This document shows positions 24,947 through 37,103 of a stretch of 64,000 bases of DNA, one piece after another. Below the pieces are notes generated by a model. It worked only from the letters and a program-made list of their open reading frames with translations. It had not been told where the DNA came from and did not search any database. A program made the position numbers and the translations under genes. Within the stretch, counting starts at the first letter, position 1, and every line of letters starts with the position of its first letter. The DNA comes from Chlorocebus sabaeus (lineage: Eukaryota; Chordata; Mammalia; Primates; Cercopithecidae): assembly GCF_047675955.1 (NCBI RefSeq), contig NW_027327627.1, positions 1-64,000 on the forward strand, written 5' to 3'.

Positions 24947-27900
24947 AATCTTCTTTCCTGTTTTTAACGCAGGATATTTCCTTTCTCACCATAGTCCTCT
25001 ATGGGCTTCCAAATATCACTATGCAAATTCCACAAGAACTGTGAAAGTGAAAGACTTCGGGAGGGGAAAATTGTAACGCTGTAAGATGAATTAACAGAAC
25101 ACAAAGCAGTTTCTCAAAAAGCTTCTTTTCAGTTTTTAACCGAAGATATTTCCTTTTTCAACATAACCCTGTATGGGCTTCCAAATATCACTTTGCAAAT
25201 TCCACAAGAACAGTCTTAGCGAAAGGCTTTTAGAGGGAAATGTTGTAACTATGTGAGATGAATTAACAGAACACAAAGCAATTTCTCAGAAAGCTTCTTT
25301 TCAGTTTTTATCTTACGATATTTCCTTTTTCACCATAGACCTCTATGGGCTTCCAAATCTCACTTTGCAAATTCCACAAGAACAGTCTTAGCGAAAGAAT
25401 TATTGAGTGGAAAGCTGTAACTCTTTGAGGTGAATTAACAGAACAAAAAGGAGTTTCTCAGAAAGCTTCTTTCCGCTTTGTAAGAGAAGATATTTCCTTT
25501 TTCACCATAGCGCTCTATGGGCTTCCAAATATCATTTTGCAAATCCCACAACAACAGTCTTAGCGAAAGGCTTCTTGAAGGGAAAGCTGTAACTGGGTGA
25601 GGTCTATTATCAGAACACATGGCAGTTTCTCAGAAAGCTTCTTTCCAGTTTTTAACTGAAGATATTTCCTTTTTCACCATAGCCCTCTATGGGCTTCCAA
25701 ATATCACTTTGCAAATTCGACAACAGCCTTAGCGAAAGGCTTTTAGAGGGAAATGTAACTCTGTGAGATGAATTAACAGAACACACAGCAGTTTCTCAGA
25801 AAGCTTCTTTTCAGTTTTTGTCTTAGGATATTTCCTTTTTCACCGTAGCCCTCTATGGGCTTCCAAATATCACTTTGCATATTCCAAAAGAACAGCCTTA
25901 GTGATCGGCTTCATGATAGGAAAGCTGTAACTCTGTGAGATTAATTAACGGAACACAAAGCAGTTTCTCAGAAAGGTTCTTTCCAGTTTTTAGCGGAAGA
26001 TATTTCCTTTTTCACCATAGTCCACTATGGGCTTCAAAATATCACTTTGCAAATTCCACAAGAACAGTCTTAGTGAACGGCCTCTTGAGGGGAAATCTGT
26101 AACTCTCTGAGATGAATTAACAGAACACAAAGCAGTTTCTCAGAAATCTTCTTTCCAGTTTTTAACGAAAGATATTTCCTTTTTCACCAAAGTCCTCTAT
26201 GGGATTACAAATATCAGTTTGCAAATTTCACAAGAACAGTCTTAGTGAAGGGCTTCTTGAGGGGAAAGCTGTAACACTGTGAGATGAACTAACACAACAC
26301 AAAGCAGTTTCTCAGACAGCTTCTTTTCGGTTTTTATCCTAGGATATTTCCATTTTAAAAATAGCCCTCTATGGGCTTCCAAGTATCACTTTGCAAATTC
26401 CACAAGAACAGTCTTATAGAAAGGCTTCTTGAGGGGAAAGCTGTAACTCGGTGAGATGTAGTAACAGAACACACGGCAGTTTCTCAGAAAGCTTCTTTCC
26501 AGTTTTTAACGGAAGTTATTTCCCTTTTCACCGTAGCCCTCCATGGGCTTCCAAATATCACTTTGCAAATTCCAGAAGAACAGTCTTAGCGAAAGGCTTC
26601 TGAAGGGGAAATCTGTAACCCTGTGAGTTGAATTAACAGAACACAAAGCAGTTTCTCACAAATCTTCTTTCCAGTTTTTAACGGAAGTTAGTTCCTTTTT
26701 CACCATAGTCCTCTAGGGGCTTCCAAATATGACTTTGCAAATTCCACAAGAACAGTCTTAGCGAAAGGCTTCTTGAGGGGGGAAGCTGTAACTCTGTGAG
26801 ATGAATTAACAGAACACAAAGCAGTCTTTCAGAAAACTTCTTTCCAGTATTTAACTGAAGATATTTCCTTTTTCACTATAGCCCTCTATGGGCTTCCAAA
26901 TATCACTTTGGAAATCCCACAAGAACAGTCTTAGCGAAAGGCTTCTTGAGAGGAAAGCTGTACCTCGGTGATATGTACTAACAGAACACACCGCATTTTC
27001 TCAGAATGGTTCTTTCCAGTTTTTAACGGAAGATATTTCCTTTTTCACCTTAGCCCTCTATGGGCTTCCAAATATCACTTTGCAAATTTCACAAAACAGT
27101 CTTAGTTAACGGCTCCTTGAGGGGAAAGCTGTAACTCTGTGAGTGAACTAACAAAACACAAAGCAGCTTTCCATACATCTTCTTTTCGGTTTTTATCTTA
27201 GGATATTTCCATTTTCACCATAGCCTACTATGGGTATCGAAATATCACTTTGGAAATTCCACAAAAACAGTCTTAGCGGAAGGATTCTTGAGGCAAAAGC
27301 AGTAACTCTTTGAGATGAATTAACAGAACACAAAGCAGTTTCTCAGAAAGCTTCTTTTCAGTTTTTAACTGAAGGTATTTCCTTTTTCACCATAGCCCTC
27401 TATGGGCTTCAAAATATCACTTTGTAAATTCCACAACAACAGCCTTAGCGAAAGGCTTCCTGAGGTAAAAGAGTAACTGTGAGTTGAATTAACAGAACAC
27501 AAAGCAGTTTCTCAGAAAGCTTCTTTTCAGTTTTTATCTTAGGATGTTTCCTTTTTCACCATTGCCCTCTATGTGCCTCCAAATATCACTTTGCAATTCC
27601 ACAAGAACAGTCTTAGTGAACGGCTTCCTGAGGGGAAAGCTGTAGCTCGGTGATATGTACTAACAGAACACACCGCATTTTCTCAGAATGGTTCTTTCCA
27701 GTTTTTAACGGAAGATATTTCCTTTTTCACCTTAGCCCTCTATGGGCTTCCAAATATCACTTTGCAAATTTCACAAAACAGTCTTAGTGAACGGCTTCTT
27801 GAGGGAAAAGCTGTAGCTCTGTGAGATGAACTAACAGAACACAAAGCAGTTTTTCAGACAGCTTCTTTTCGGTAAGTATCTTACGATATTTCCATTTTCA

Positions 27901-28890
27901 CCATAGCCCTCTATGGGCTTCCACATATCACTTTGGAAATTCCTCAAAAACAGTCTTAGCGGAAGGCTTCTTGAGGGGAAAGCTGTAACTCTTTGAGATG
28001 AATTAACAGAACACAAAGCAGTTTCTCGGAAAGCTTCTTTTCATTTTTTAACTGAAGTTATTTCCATTTTCACCATAGCCCTCTATGGGGTTCCAAATAT
28101 CACTATGCAAATTCCACAAGAACAGTGGAAGCGAAAGACTTCTGGAGGGGAAAACTGTAACTCTGTGAGATGAATTAACAGAACACAAAGCAGTTTCTCA
28201 GATATCTTCTTTCCAGTTTTTAACGAAAGATATTTCCTTTTTCACCATAGCCCTCTAGGGACTTCCAAATATCACTTTGCAAATCCCACAAGAACAGTCT
28301 TAGCGAAAGCCTTCTTGAGGGGAAAGCTGTAACTCGGTGAGATGCTTTAACAGAACACACGGCAGTTTCTCAAAAAGCTTCTTTCCAGTTTTTAACGGAA
28401 GATATTTCCTTTTTCACCATAGCCCTCTAGGAGTTTTCTAATATCACTTTGCAAATTTCACGAGAATAGTCTCAGTGAACTGCTTCTTGAAGGGAAAGCT
28501 GTAACTCTGTGAGATGAACTAACAGAACACAAAGCAGTTTATCAGAAAGCTTCTTTACAGTTTTTATCGGAAAATATTTCCTTTTTCACCATTGCCCTCT
28601 ATGAGATTCTAAATATCACTTTCCAAATTTCAGAAGATCAGTCTTAGTGAACGGCCTCATGAGGGGAAATCTGTGACACTTTGAGATGAATTAACAGAAC
28701 AAAAAGCAGTTTCTCAGAAAGCTTCTTTTCGGATTTTATCTTACTATATTTCCTTTTTCAACATAGCCCTCTATGGTCTTCCAAATATCACTTTGCAAAT
28801 TACACAAGAACAGTCTTTGTGAAAGACTTCTTGAGGGAAAAGCTGTAACTCTCTGAGATGAATTAACAGAACACAAAGCAGTTTCTCAGA
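24947..28890 (-). repeat. HOR copy 5 (truncated, 23 monomers)
   Basis: Monomers 1-18 are like copies 3 and 4. The centre then follows the 39-mer pattern (monomers 19-22, including CAGATATCTTC and AGGAGTTTTCTAATATC) without the two-monomer insertion. It then continues as a monomer 35-type (CGGATTTTATCTTAC) and joins monomer 2 of the next copy. Length is 3944 bp. It has private or edge-shared bases: GTAAGAGAAGAT near 25480, CACTTTGCAAATTCCAG near 26559 where copies 1-4 have CACTTCGC, and AGGATATTTCC near 26341 where copies 1-4 have AGGATATATCC. Confidence 0.85.
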
Positions 28891-31800
28891 AAGCTTCTTT
28901 TCTGTTTTTAACCGAAGATATTTCCTTTTTCAACATAACCCAGTATGGGCATCCAAATATCACTTTGCAAATTCCACAAGAACAGTCTTAGCGAAAGGCT
29001 TTTAGAGGGAAATGTTGTAACTATGTGAGATGAATTAACAGAACACAAAGCAGTTTCTCAGAAAGCTTCTTTTCAGTTTTTATCTTACGATATTTCCTTT
29101 TTCACCATAGACCTCTATGGGCTTCCAAATCTCACTTTGCAAATTCCACAAGAACAGTCTTAGCGAAAGAATTATTGAGTGGAAAGCTGTAACTCTTTGA
29201 GGTGAATTAACACAAGAATAAGGAGTTTCTCAGAAAGCTTCTTTCCGCTTTGTAACAGAAGATATTTCCTTTTTCACCATAGCGCTCTATGGGCTTCCAA
29301 ATATCATTTTGCACATCCCACAACAACAGTCTTAGGGAAAGGCTTCTTGAAGGGAAAGCTGTAACTGGGTGAGGTCTATTATCAGAACACATGGCAGTTT
29401 CTCAGAAAGCTTCTTTCCAGTTTTTAACTGAAGATATTTCCTTTTTCACCATAGCCCTCTATGGGCTTCCAAATATCACTTTGCAAATTCGACAACAGCC
29501 TTAGCGAAAGGCTTTTAGAGGGAAATGTAACTCTGTGAGATGAATTAACAGAACACAAAGCAGTTTCTCAGAAAGCTTCTTTTCAGTTTTTGTCTTAGGA
29601 TATTTCCTTTTTCACCGTAGCCCTCTATGGGCTTCCAAATATCACTTTGCATATTCCAAAAGAACAGCCTTAGTGATCGGCTTCATGATAGGAAAGCTGT
29701 AACTCTGTGAGATTAATTAACGGAACACAAAGCAGTTTCTCAGAAAGGTTCTTTCCAGTTTTTAGTGGAAGATATTTCCTTTTTCACCATAGTCCACTAT
29801 GGGCTTCAAAATATCACTTTGCAAATTCCACAAGAACAGTCTTAGTGAACGGCCTCTTGAGGGGAAATCTGTAACTCTCTGAGATGAATTAACAGAACAC
29901 AAAGCAGTTTCTCAGAAATCTTCTTTCCAGTTTTTAACGAAAGATATTTCCTTTTTCACCAAAGTCCTCTATGGGATTACAAATATCAGTTTGCAAATTT
30001 CACAAGAACAGTCTTAGTGAAGGGCTTCTTGAGGGGAAAGCTGTAACACTGTGAGATGAACTAACACAACACAAAGCAGTTTCTCAGACAGCTTCTTTTC
30101 GGTTTTTATCCTAGGATATATCCATTTTAAAAATAGCCCTCTATGGGCTTCCAAGTATCACTTTGCAAATTCCACAAGAACAGTCTTATAGAAAGGCTTC
30201 TTGAGGGGAAAGCTGTAACTCGGTGAGATGTAGTAACAGAACACACGGCAGTTTCTCAGAAAGCTTCTTTCCAGTTTTTAACGGAAGTTATTTCCCTTTT
30301 CACCGTAGCCCTCCATGGGCTTCCAAATATCACTTCGCAAATTCCAGAAGAACAGTCTTAGCGAAAGGCTTCTGAAGGGGAAATCTGTAACCCTGTGAGT
30401 TGAATTAACAGAACACAAAGCAGTTTCTCAGAAAGCTTCTTTTCAGTTTTTATCTTAGGACATTTCCTTTTTCAGCATAGCCCTCTATGGGCTTCCAAAA
30501 ACATTTTGCAAATTCCACAAGAACAGTCTTAGCGAAAGGATTCTGTAGATAAAAGCTGTAAATCAGTAAGATGAATTAAAAGAATTCAAAGCAGTTTCTC
30601 AGAAACCTTCTTTTCGTTTTTTATCTTAGGATATTTCCATTTTCACCATAGGGCTATAGGGTTTCCAAATATCACTTTGCAAATTCCAGAAGAAAAGTTT
30701 TAGTGAAAGGCTTCTTGAGGGTAAAGCTGTAACACTGTAAGATGAATTAACAGAACACAAAACATTTTCTCAGAAACCTACTTTTCAGTTTTTACCTTAG
30801 GATATTTCCATTTTCACCATAGCCCTCTATGGGATTCCAATTATCACTTTGAAAATTCGACATGAACATTCTTAGCGAAAGTCTTCTTGAGGGGAAAGCT
30901 GTAACTCTGTGAGAGGAACTAACTGAACACAAAGCAGTTTCTCAGAAAGCTTCTTTCCAGTTTTTAACTGAGGATATTTCCTTTTTCACCATAGACCTCT
31001 ATGGGCTTCCAAATATCACATTGCAAATTCCACAAGAACAGTCTTAGCGAAAGGCTTCTTGAGGGGAAAGCTCTAACTCTGTGAGATGAATTAACAGAAC
31101 ACAAAGCAGTCTCTCAGAAAGCTTCTTTCCAGTATTTAACTGAAGACATTTCCGTTTTCACCATTGCCCTCTATGTGCCTCCAAATATCACTTTGCAATT
31201 CCACAAGAACAGTCTTAGTGAACGGCTTCCTGAGGGGAAAGCTGTAGCTCGGTGATATGTACTAACAGAACACACCGCATTTTCTCAGAATGGTTCTTTC
31301 CAGTTTTTAACGGAAGATATTTCCTTTTTCACCTTAGCCCTCTATGGGCTTCCAAATATCACTTTGCAAATTTCACAAAACAGTCTTAGTGAACGGCTTC
31401 TTGAGGGAAAAGCTGTAGCTCTGTGAGATGAACTAACAGAACACAAAGCACTTTTTCAGACAGCTTCTTTTCGGTAAGTATCTTACGATATTTCCATTTT
31501 CACCATAGCCCTCTATGGGCTTCCACATATCACTTTGGAAATTCCTCAAAAACAGTCTTAGCGGAAGGCTTCTTGAGGGGAAAGCTGTAACTCTTTGAAA
31601 TGAATTAACAGAACACAAAGCAGTTTCTCGGAAAGCTTCTTTTCATTTTTTAATTGAAGGTATTTCCATTTTCACCATAGCCCTCTATGGGATTACAAAT
31701 ATCACTATGCAAATTCCACAAGAACTGTGGAAGCGAAAGACTTCTGGAGGGGAAAACTGTAACTCTGTGAGATGAATTAACAGAACACAAAGCAGTTTCT

Positions 31801-31976
31801 CAGATAGCTTCTTTCCAGTTTCTAACGGAGGATATTTCCTTTTTCACCATAGCCCTCTATGGGCTTCCAAATATCACTTTGCAAGTTTCACAAGAACAGT
31901 CTTAGCGAAAGGCTTCCTGAGGGGAAAGTTGTAACTCTGTGAGATGAATTAACAGAACACAAAGCAGTTTCTCAAA
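28891..31976 (-). repeat. HOR copy 6 (rearranged, 18 monomers)
   Basis: Starts at monomer 2, not 1. Order by markers is 2-10, then a 36/24-type (CAAAAACATTTTGC), 37, 38, 39, a hybrid of monomers 12 and 16 (AGTATTTAACTGAAGACAT then TTGCCCTCTATGTGCC), 17, 18 and the two extra monomers otherwise seen in the 34-mer. Junctions fall near 30421-30450 and 31107-31170. Length is 3086 bp, 18 monomers of 171.4. Substitution differences from the core copies are more frequent than between copies 1-4. Confidence 0.8.
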
Positions 31977-34900
31977 AAGCTTCTTTTCAGTTTTAACCGA
32001 AGATATTTCCTTTTTCAACATAACCCAGTATGGGCTTCCAAATATCACTTTGCAAATTCGACAACAGCCTTAGCAAAAGGCTTTTAGAGGGAAATGTAAC
32101 TCTGTGAGATGAATTAACAGAACACAAAGCAGTTTCTCAGAAAGCTTCTTTTCAGTTTTTGTCTTAGGATATTTCCTTTTTCACCGTAGCCCTCTATGGG
32201 CTTCCAAATATCACTTTGCATATTCCAAAAGAACAGCCTTAGTGATCGGCTTCATGATAGGAAAGCTGTAACTCTGTGAGATTAATTAACGGAACACAAA
32301 GCAGTTTCTCAGAAAGGTTCTTTCCAGTTTTTAGCGGAAGATATTTGCTTTTTCACCATAGTCCACTATGGGCTTCAAAATATCACTTTGCAAATTCCAC
32401 AAGAACAGTCTTAGTGAACGGCCTCTTGAGGGGAAATCTGTAACTCTCTGAGATGAATTAACAGAACACAAAGCAGTTTCTCAGAAATCTTCTTTCCAGT
32501 TTTTAACGAAAGATATTTCCTTTTTCACCAAAGTCCTCTATGGGATTACAAATATCAGTTTGCAAATTTCACAAGAACAGTCTTAGTGAAGGGCTTCTTG
32601 AGGGGAAAGCTGTAACACTGTGAGATGAACTGACACAACACAAAGCAGTTTCTCAGACAGCTTCTTTTCGGTTTTTATCCTAGGATATTTCCATTTTAAA
32701 AATAGCCCTCTATGGGCTTCCAAATATCACTTTGCAAATTCCAGAAGAACAGTCTTAGCGAAAGGCTTCTGAAGGGGAAATCTGTAACTCTGTGAGTTGA
32801 ATTAACAGAACACAAAGCAGTTTCTCACAAATCTTCTTTCCAGTTTTTAACGGAATTTAGTTCCTTTTTCACCATAGTCCTCTATGGGCTTCCAAATATG
32901 ACTTTGCAAATTCCACAAGAACAGTCTTAGCGAAAGGCTTCTTGAGGGGGGAAGCTGTAACTCTGTGAGATGAATTAACAGAACACAAAGCAGTCTTTCA
33001 GAAAGCTTCTTTCCAGTATTTAACTGAAGATATTTCCTTTTTCACCTTTGCCCTCTATGGGCTTCCAAATATCACTTTGGAAATAGCACAAGAACAGACT
33101 TAGCGAAAGGCTTCTTGAGAGGAAAGCTGTACCTCGGTGATATGTACTAACAGAACACACCGCATTTTCTCAGAATGGATCTTTCCAGTTTTTAATGGAA
33201 GATATTTCCTTTTTCACCTTAGCCCTCTATGGGCTTCCAAATATCACTTTGCAAATTTCACAAAACAGTCTTAGTTAACGGCTCCTTGAGGGGAAAGCTG
33301 TAACTCTGTGAGTGAACTAACAAAACACAAAGCAGCTTTCCATACAGCTTCTTTTCGGTTTTTATCTTAGGATATTTCCATTTTCACCATAGCCTACTAT
33401 GGGTATCGAAATATCACTTTGGAAATTCCACAAAAACAGTCTTAGCGGAAGGATTCTTGAGGCAAAAGCTGTAACTCTCTGAGATGAATTAACAGAACAC
33501 AAAGCAGTTTCTCAGAAAGTTTCTTTTCAGTTTTTATCTTAGGATATTTCCTTTTTCACCATAGCCCTCTATGGGATTCCAATTATCACTTTGAAAATTC
33601 GACATGAACATTCTTAGCGAAAGTCTTCTTGAGGGGAAAGCTGTAACTCTGTGAGAGGAACTAACTGAACACAAAGCAGTTTCTCAGAAAGCTTCTTTCC
33701 AGTTTTTAACTGAGGATATTTCCTTTTTCACCATAGACCTCTATGGGCTTCCAAATATCACTTTGCAAATTCCACAAGAACAGTCTTAGCGAAAGGCTTC
33801 TCGAGGGGAAAGCTCTAACTCTGTGAGATGAATTAACAGAACACAAAGCATTTTCTCACAAATCTTCTTTCCAGTTTTTAACGGAGGATATTTCCTTTCT
33901 CACCATAGTCCTCTATGGGCTTCCAAATATCACATTGCAAATCCCACAAGAACAGTCTTAGCGAAAGGCTTCTTGAGAGGAAAGCTGTAACTCAGTGAGA
34001 CGTATTAACAGAAGACACGGCATTTTCTCAGAATGCTTCTTTCCAGTTTTTAACGGAAGATATTTCCTTTTTCACCATAGTCCTCTAGGGGTTTCCAAAT
34101 ATCACTTTCCAAATTTCACAAAGCAGTCTTAATGAACGGCTTCTTGAGGGAAAAGCTGTAGCTCTGTGAGATGAACTAACAGAACACAAAGCAGTTTTTC
34201 AGACAGCTTCTCTTCGGTAAGTATCTTAGGATGTTTCCATTTTCACCATAGCCCTCTATGGGCTTCCACATATCACTTTGGAAATTCCTCAAAAACAGTC
34301 TTAGCGGAAGGCTTCTTGAGGGGAAAGCTGTAATTCTTTGAGATGAATTAACAGAACACAAAGCAGTTTCTCGGAAAGCTTCTTTTCATTTTTTAATTGA
34401 AGGTATTTCCATTTTCACCATAGCCCTCTATGGGATTCCAAATATCACTATGCAGATTCCACAAGAACTGTGGAAGCGAAAGACTTCGGGAGGGGAAAAC
34501 TGTAACGCTGTGAGATGAATTAACAGAACACAAAGCAGTTTCTCAGATATCTTCTTTCCAGTTTTTAACGAAAGATATTTCCTTTTTCACCATAGTCCTC
34601 TATGGGCTTCCAAATATCACTTTGCAAATCCCACAAGAACAGTCTTAACGAAAGCCTTCTTGAGGGGAATGCTGTAACTCGTTGAGATGCTTTAACAGAA
34701 CACACGGCAGTTTCTCAAAAAGCTTCTTTCCAGTTTTTAACGGAAGATATGTCCTTTTTCACCATAGCCCTCTATGGTCTTCCAAATATCACTTTGCAAA
34801 TTCCACAAGAACAGTTTTACCGAAAGGCTTCTTGATAAGAAAGCTGTAAATCTGTGAGATGAATTAACAGAACACGGGGCAGTTTCACAGAAAGCTTCAT

Positions 34901-35235
34901 TTCAGTTTTTATCTTTGGATGTTTTCTTTTTCATCATAGCCCTCTATGTGCCTTCAAATATCACTTTGAAAATTCCACAAGGAAAGTCTTAGTGAACGGC
35001 TTCTTGAGGGGAAAACTGTAACTCTGTGAGATGAATTAACAGAACACAAAGCAGTTTCTCTGATAGCTTCTTTCCAGTTTCTAACGGAGGATATTTCCTT
35101 TTAAGCCATAGCCCTCTATGGGCTTCCAAATATCACTTTGCAAGTTTCACAAGAACAGTCTTAGCGAAAGGCTTCCTGAGGGGAAAGTTGTAACTCTGTG
35201 AGATGAATTAACAGAACACAAAGCAGTTTCTCAAA
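31977..35235 (-). repeat. HOR copy 7 (rearranged, 19 monomers)
   Basis: Opens with a hybrid of monomers 2 and 5 (AACCGAAG and CCCAGTATGGG, then TTCGACAACAGCC), then 6, 7, 8, a 9/10 hybrid near 32675-32745, and 11-14. After a break near 33470 come 38/39-type and 1-type monomers, one weakly assigned monomer, 18, the AATTGAAGG monomer, 20/21-type, one unassigned monomer (TTATCTTTGG near 34905) and the CTAACGGAGG monomer. Length is 3259 bp. Hybrid monomers in register indicate repeated unequal exchange. Confidence 0.75.
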
Positions 35236-35917
35236 AAGCTTCTTTTCAGTTTTTAACCGAAGATATTTCCTTTTTCAACATAACCCTGTATGGGCTTCCA
35301 AATATCACTTTGCAAATTCCACAAGAACAGTCTTAGCGAAAGGCTTTTAGAGGGAAATGTTGTAACTATGTGAGATGAATTAACAGAACACAAAGCAATT
35401 TCTCAGAAAGCTTCTTTTCAGTTTTTATCTTACGATATTTCCTTTTTCACCATAGACCTCTATGGGCTTCCAAATCTCACTTTGCAAATTCCACAAGAAC
35501 AGTCTTAGCGAAAGAATTATTGAGTGGAAAACTGTAACTCTTTGAGGTGAATTAACAGAACAAAAAGGAGTTTCTCAGAAAGCTTCTTTCCGCTTTGTAA
35601 CAGAAGATATTTCCTTTTTCACCATAGCGCTCTATGGGCTTCCAAATATCATTTTGCAAATCCCACAACAACAGTCTTAGTGAAAGGCTTCTTGAAGGGA
35701 AAGCTGTAACTGGGTGAGGTCTATTATCAGAACACATGGCAGTTTCTCAGAAAGCTTCTTTCCAGTTTTTAACTGAAGATATTTCCTTTTTCACCATAGC
35801 CCTCTATGGGCTTCCAAATATCACTTTGCAAATTCGACAACAGCCTTAGCGAAAGGCTTTTAGAGGGAAATGTAACTCTGTGAGATGAATTAACAGAACA
35901 CAAAGCAGTTTCTCATA
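35236..35917 (-). repeat. HOR copy 8, remnant of monomers 2-5
   Basis: Four HOR monomers (682 bp) in normal order, recognised by AACCGAAG, ATCTTACGATATTTCC with CATAGACCTC, GTAACAGAAG with GCGCTCTATGGG, and TTCGACAACAGCC. This is the last stretch that is still highly similar to the core HOR before divergent monomers begin. Confidence 0.82.
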
Positions 35918-36759
35918 AAGCTTCTTTCCAGTTTTTAACTGAAGATATTTCCTTTTTCACCATAGCCCTCTAAGGGCCTCCAAATATCACATTGCAAATG
36001 CCACAAGAACAGTCTTAGAGAAAGGCTTCTAGAGGGGAAAGCTGTAACTCGGTTAGATGTATTAACAGAACACATGGCAGTATCTCAGAATGCTTCTTTC
36101 CAGTTTTTAACGGAAGATATTTCCTTTTTCACCATAGCCCTCTAAGGGCTTCCAAATATCACTTTGCAAATTCCAAAAGAGCAGTCTTAGTGAAAGACTT
36201 CTGGAGCGGAAAGCTGTAACTCTCTGAAATGAATTAACAGAACACAGAGCTGTTTCTCAGAAAGCTTCTTTCCAGTTTTCAACCGAAGATATTTTCTTTT
36301 TCCCATAGCCCTCTATGTGCTTCCAAATATCACTTAGAAAATTCCACAAGAACAGTCTTAGCGAAAGGCTTCTTGAGGTGAAAGCTGTAACACGGTGAGA
36401 TGTTTTAACAGAACACACATCAGTTTCTCAGAAAGCTTCTTTCCAATTTTTAACGTAAGTTATTTCCTTTTTCACCATAGCCCTCTACGGGCTTCTAAGA
36501 TCACTTTGCAAATTCCACAAGAACAGTCTTAGCGAAAGGCTTCTGGGAGCAAAGCTGTAATTCTGTGAGGTGAACTAACAAAACACGAAGTAGTTTCAAA
36601 GGTTTTTAATGGAAGAAATGTCCTTTTTCATCATAGCCCTCAATGGGCTTCCAAATTTCACTTTGCAAATTCCACAAGAACAGTCTTAGCGAAAGGCTTT
36701 TTGAGGGGAAAGCTGTAACTCTGGTGACGAATTAACAGAACACAAAGCAGTTTCTCAGA
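35918..36759 (-). repeat. Five divergent monomers between HOR monomers 5 and 6
   Basis: About 842 bp of alpha monomers not found in any HOR copy, flanked on the left by HOR monomer 5 and on the right by HOR monomer 6. In the core, 5 and 6 are directly adjacent. Two of the monomers (36394-36660) have close relatives at 39810-40090 in the monomeric flank. One monomer lacks about 18 bases around its HindIII position near 36590. Either flank sequence was inserted into an HOR copy, or this is an ancestral order from which the HOR founder lost five monomers. Confidence 0.72.
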
Positions 36760-37103
36760 AAGCTTCTTTTCAGTTTTTGTCTTAGGATATTTCCTTTTTC
36801 ACCGTAGCCCTCTATGGGCTTCCAAATATCACTTTGCAAATTCCAAAAGAACAGCCTTAGTGATCGGATTCATGATAGGAAAGCTGTAACTCTGTAAGAT
36901 TAATTAACGCAACACAAAGCACTTTCTCAGAAAGGTTCTTTCCAGTTTTTAGCTGAAGATATTTGCTTTTTCACCATAGTCCACTAAGGGCTTCAAAATA
37001 TCACTTTGCAAATTCCACAAGAACAGTCTTAGTGAACGGCCTCTTGAGGGAAAAGCTGTAACTCTGTGAGATGAAATAACAGAAAACAAAGCAGTTTCTC
37101 AGA
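36760..37103 (-). repeat. HOR remnant, monomers 6 and 7
   Basis: Two monomers recognisable as HOR 6 and 7 by GTCTTAGG, AGCCTTAGTGATCGG, ATGATAGGAAAGC, GTCCACTAAGGGCTTC and ACGGCCTCTTGAGG, with more substitutions than any copy upstream (AGCTGAAG for AGCGGAAG, GCAACAC for GGAACAC). This is the outermost detectable trace of the HOR in the window. Confidence 0.75.

Noticed and set aside
1..37103. Possible CRISPR-like or bacterial repeat array
   Set aside because: Repeats are contiguous with no unique spacers, have a 171 bp period and match primate alpha satellite; the L1 confirms a primate genome.
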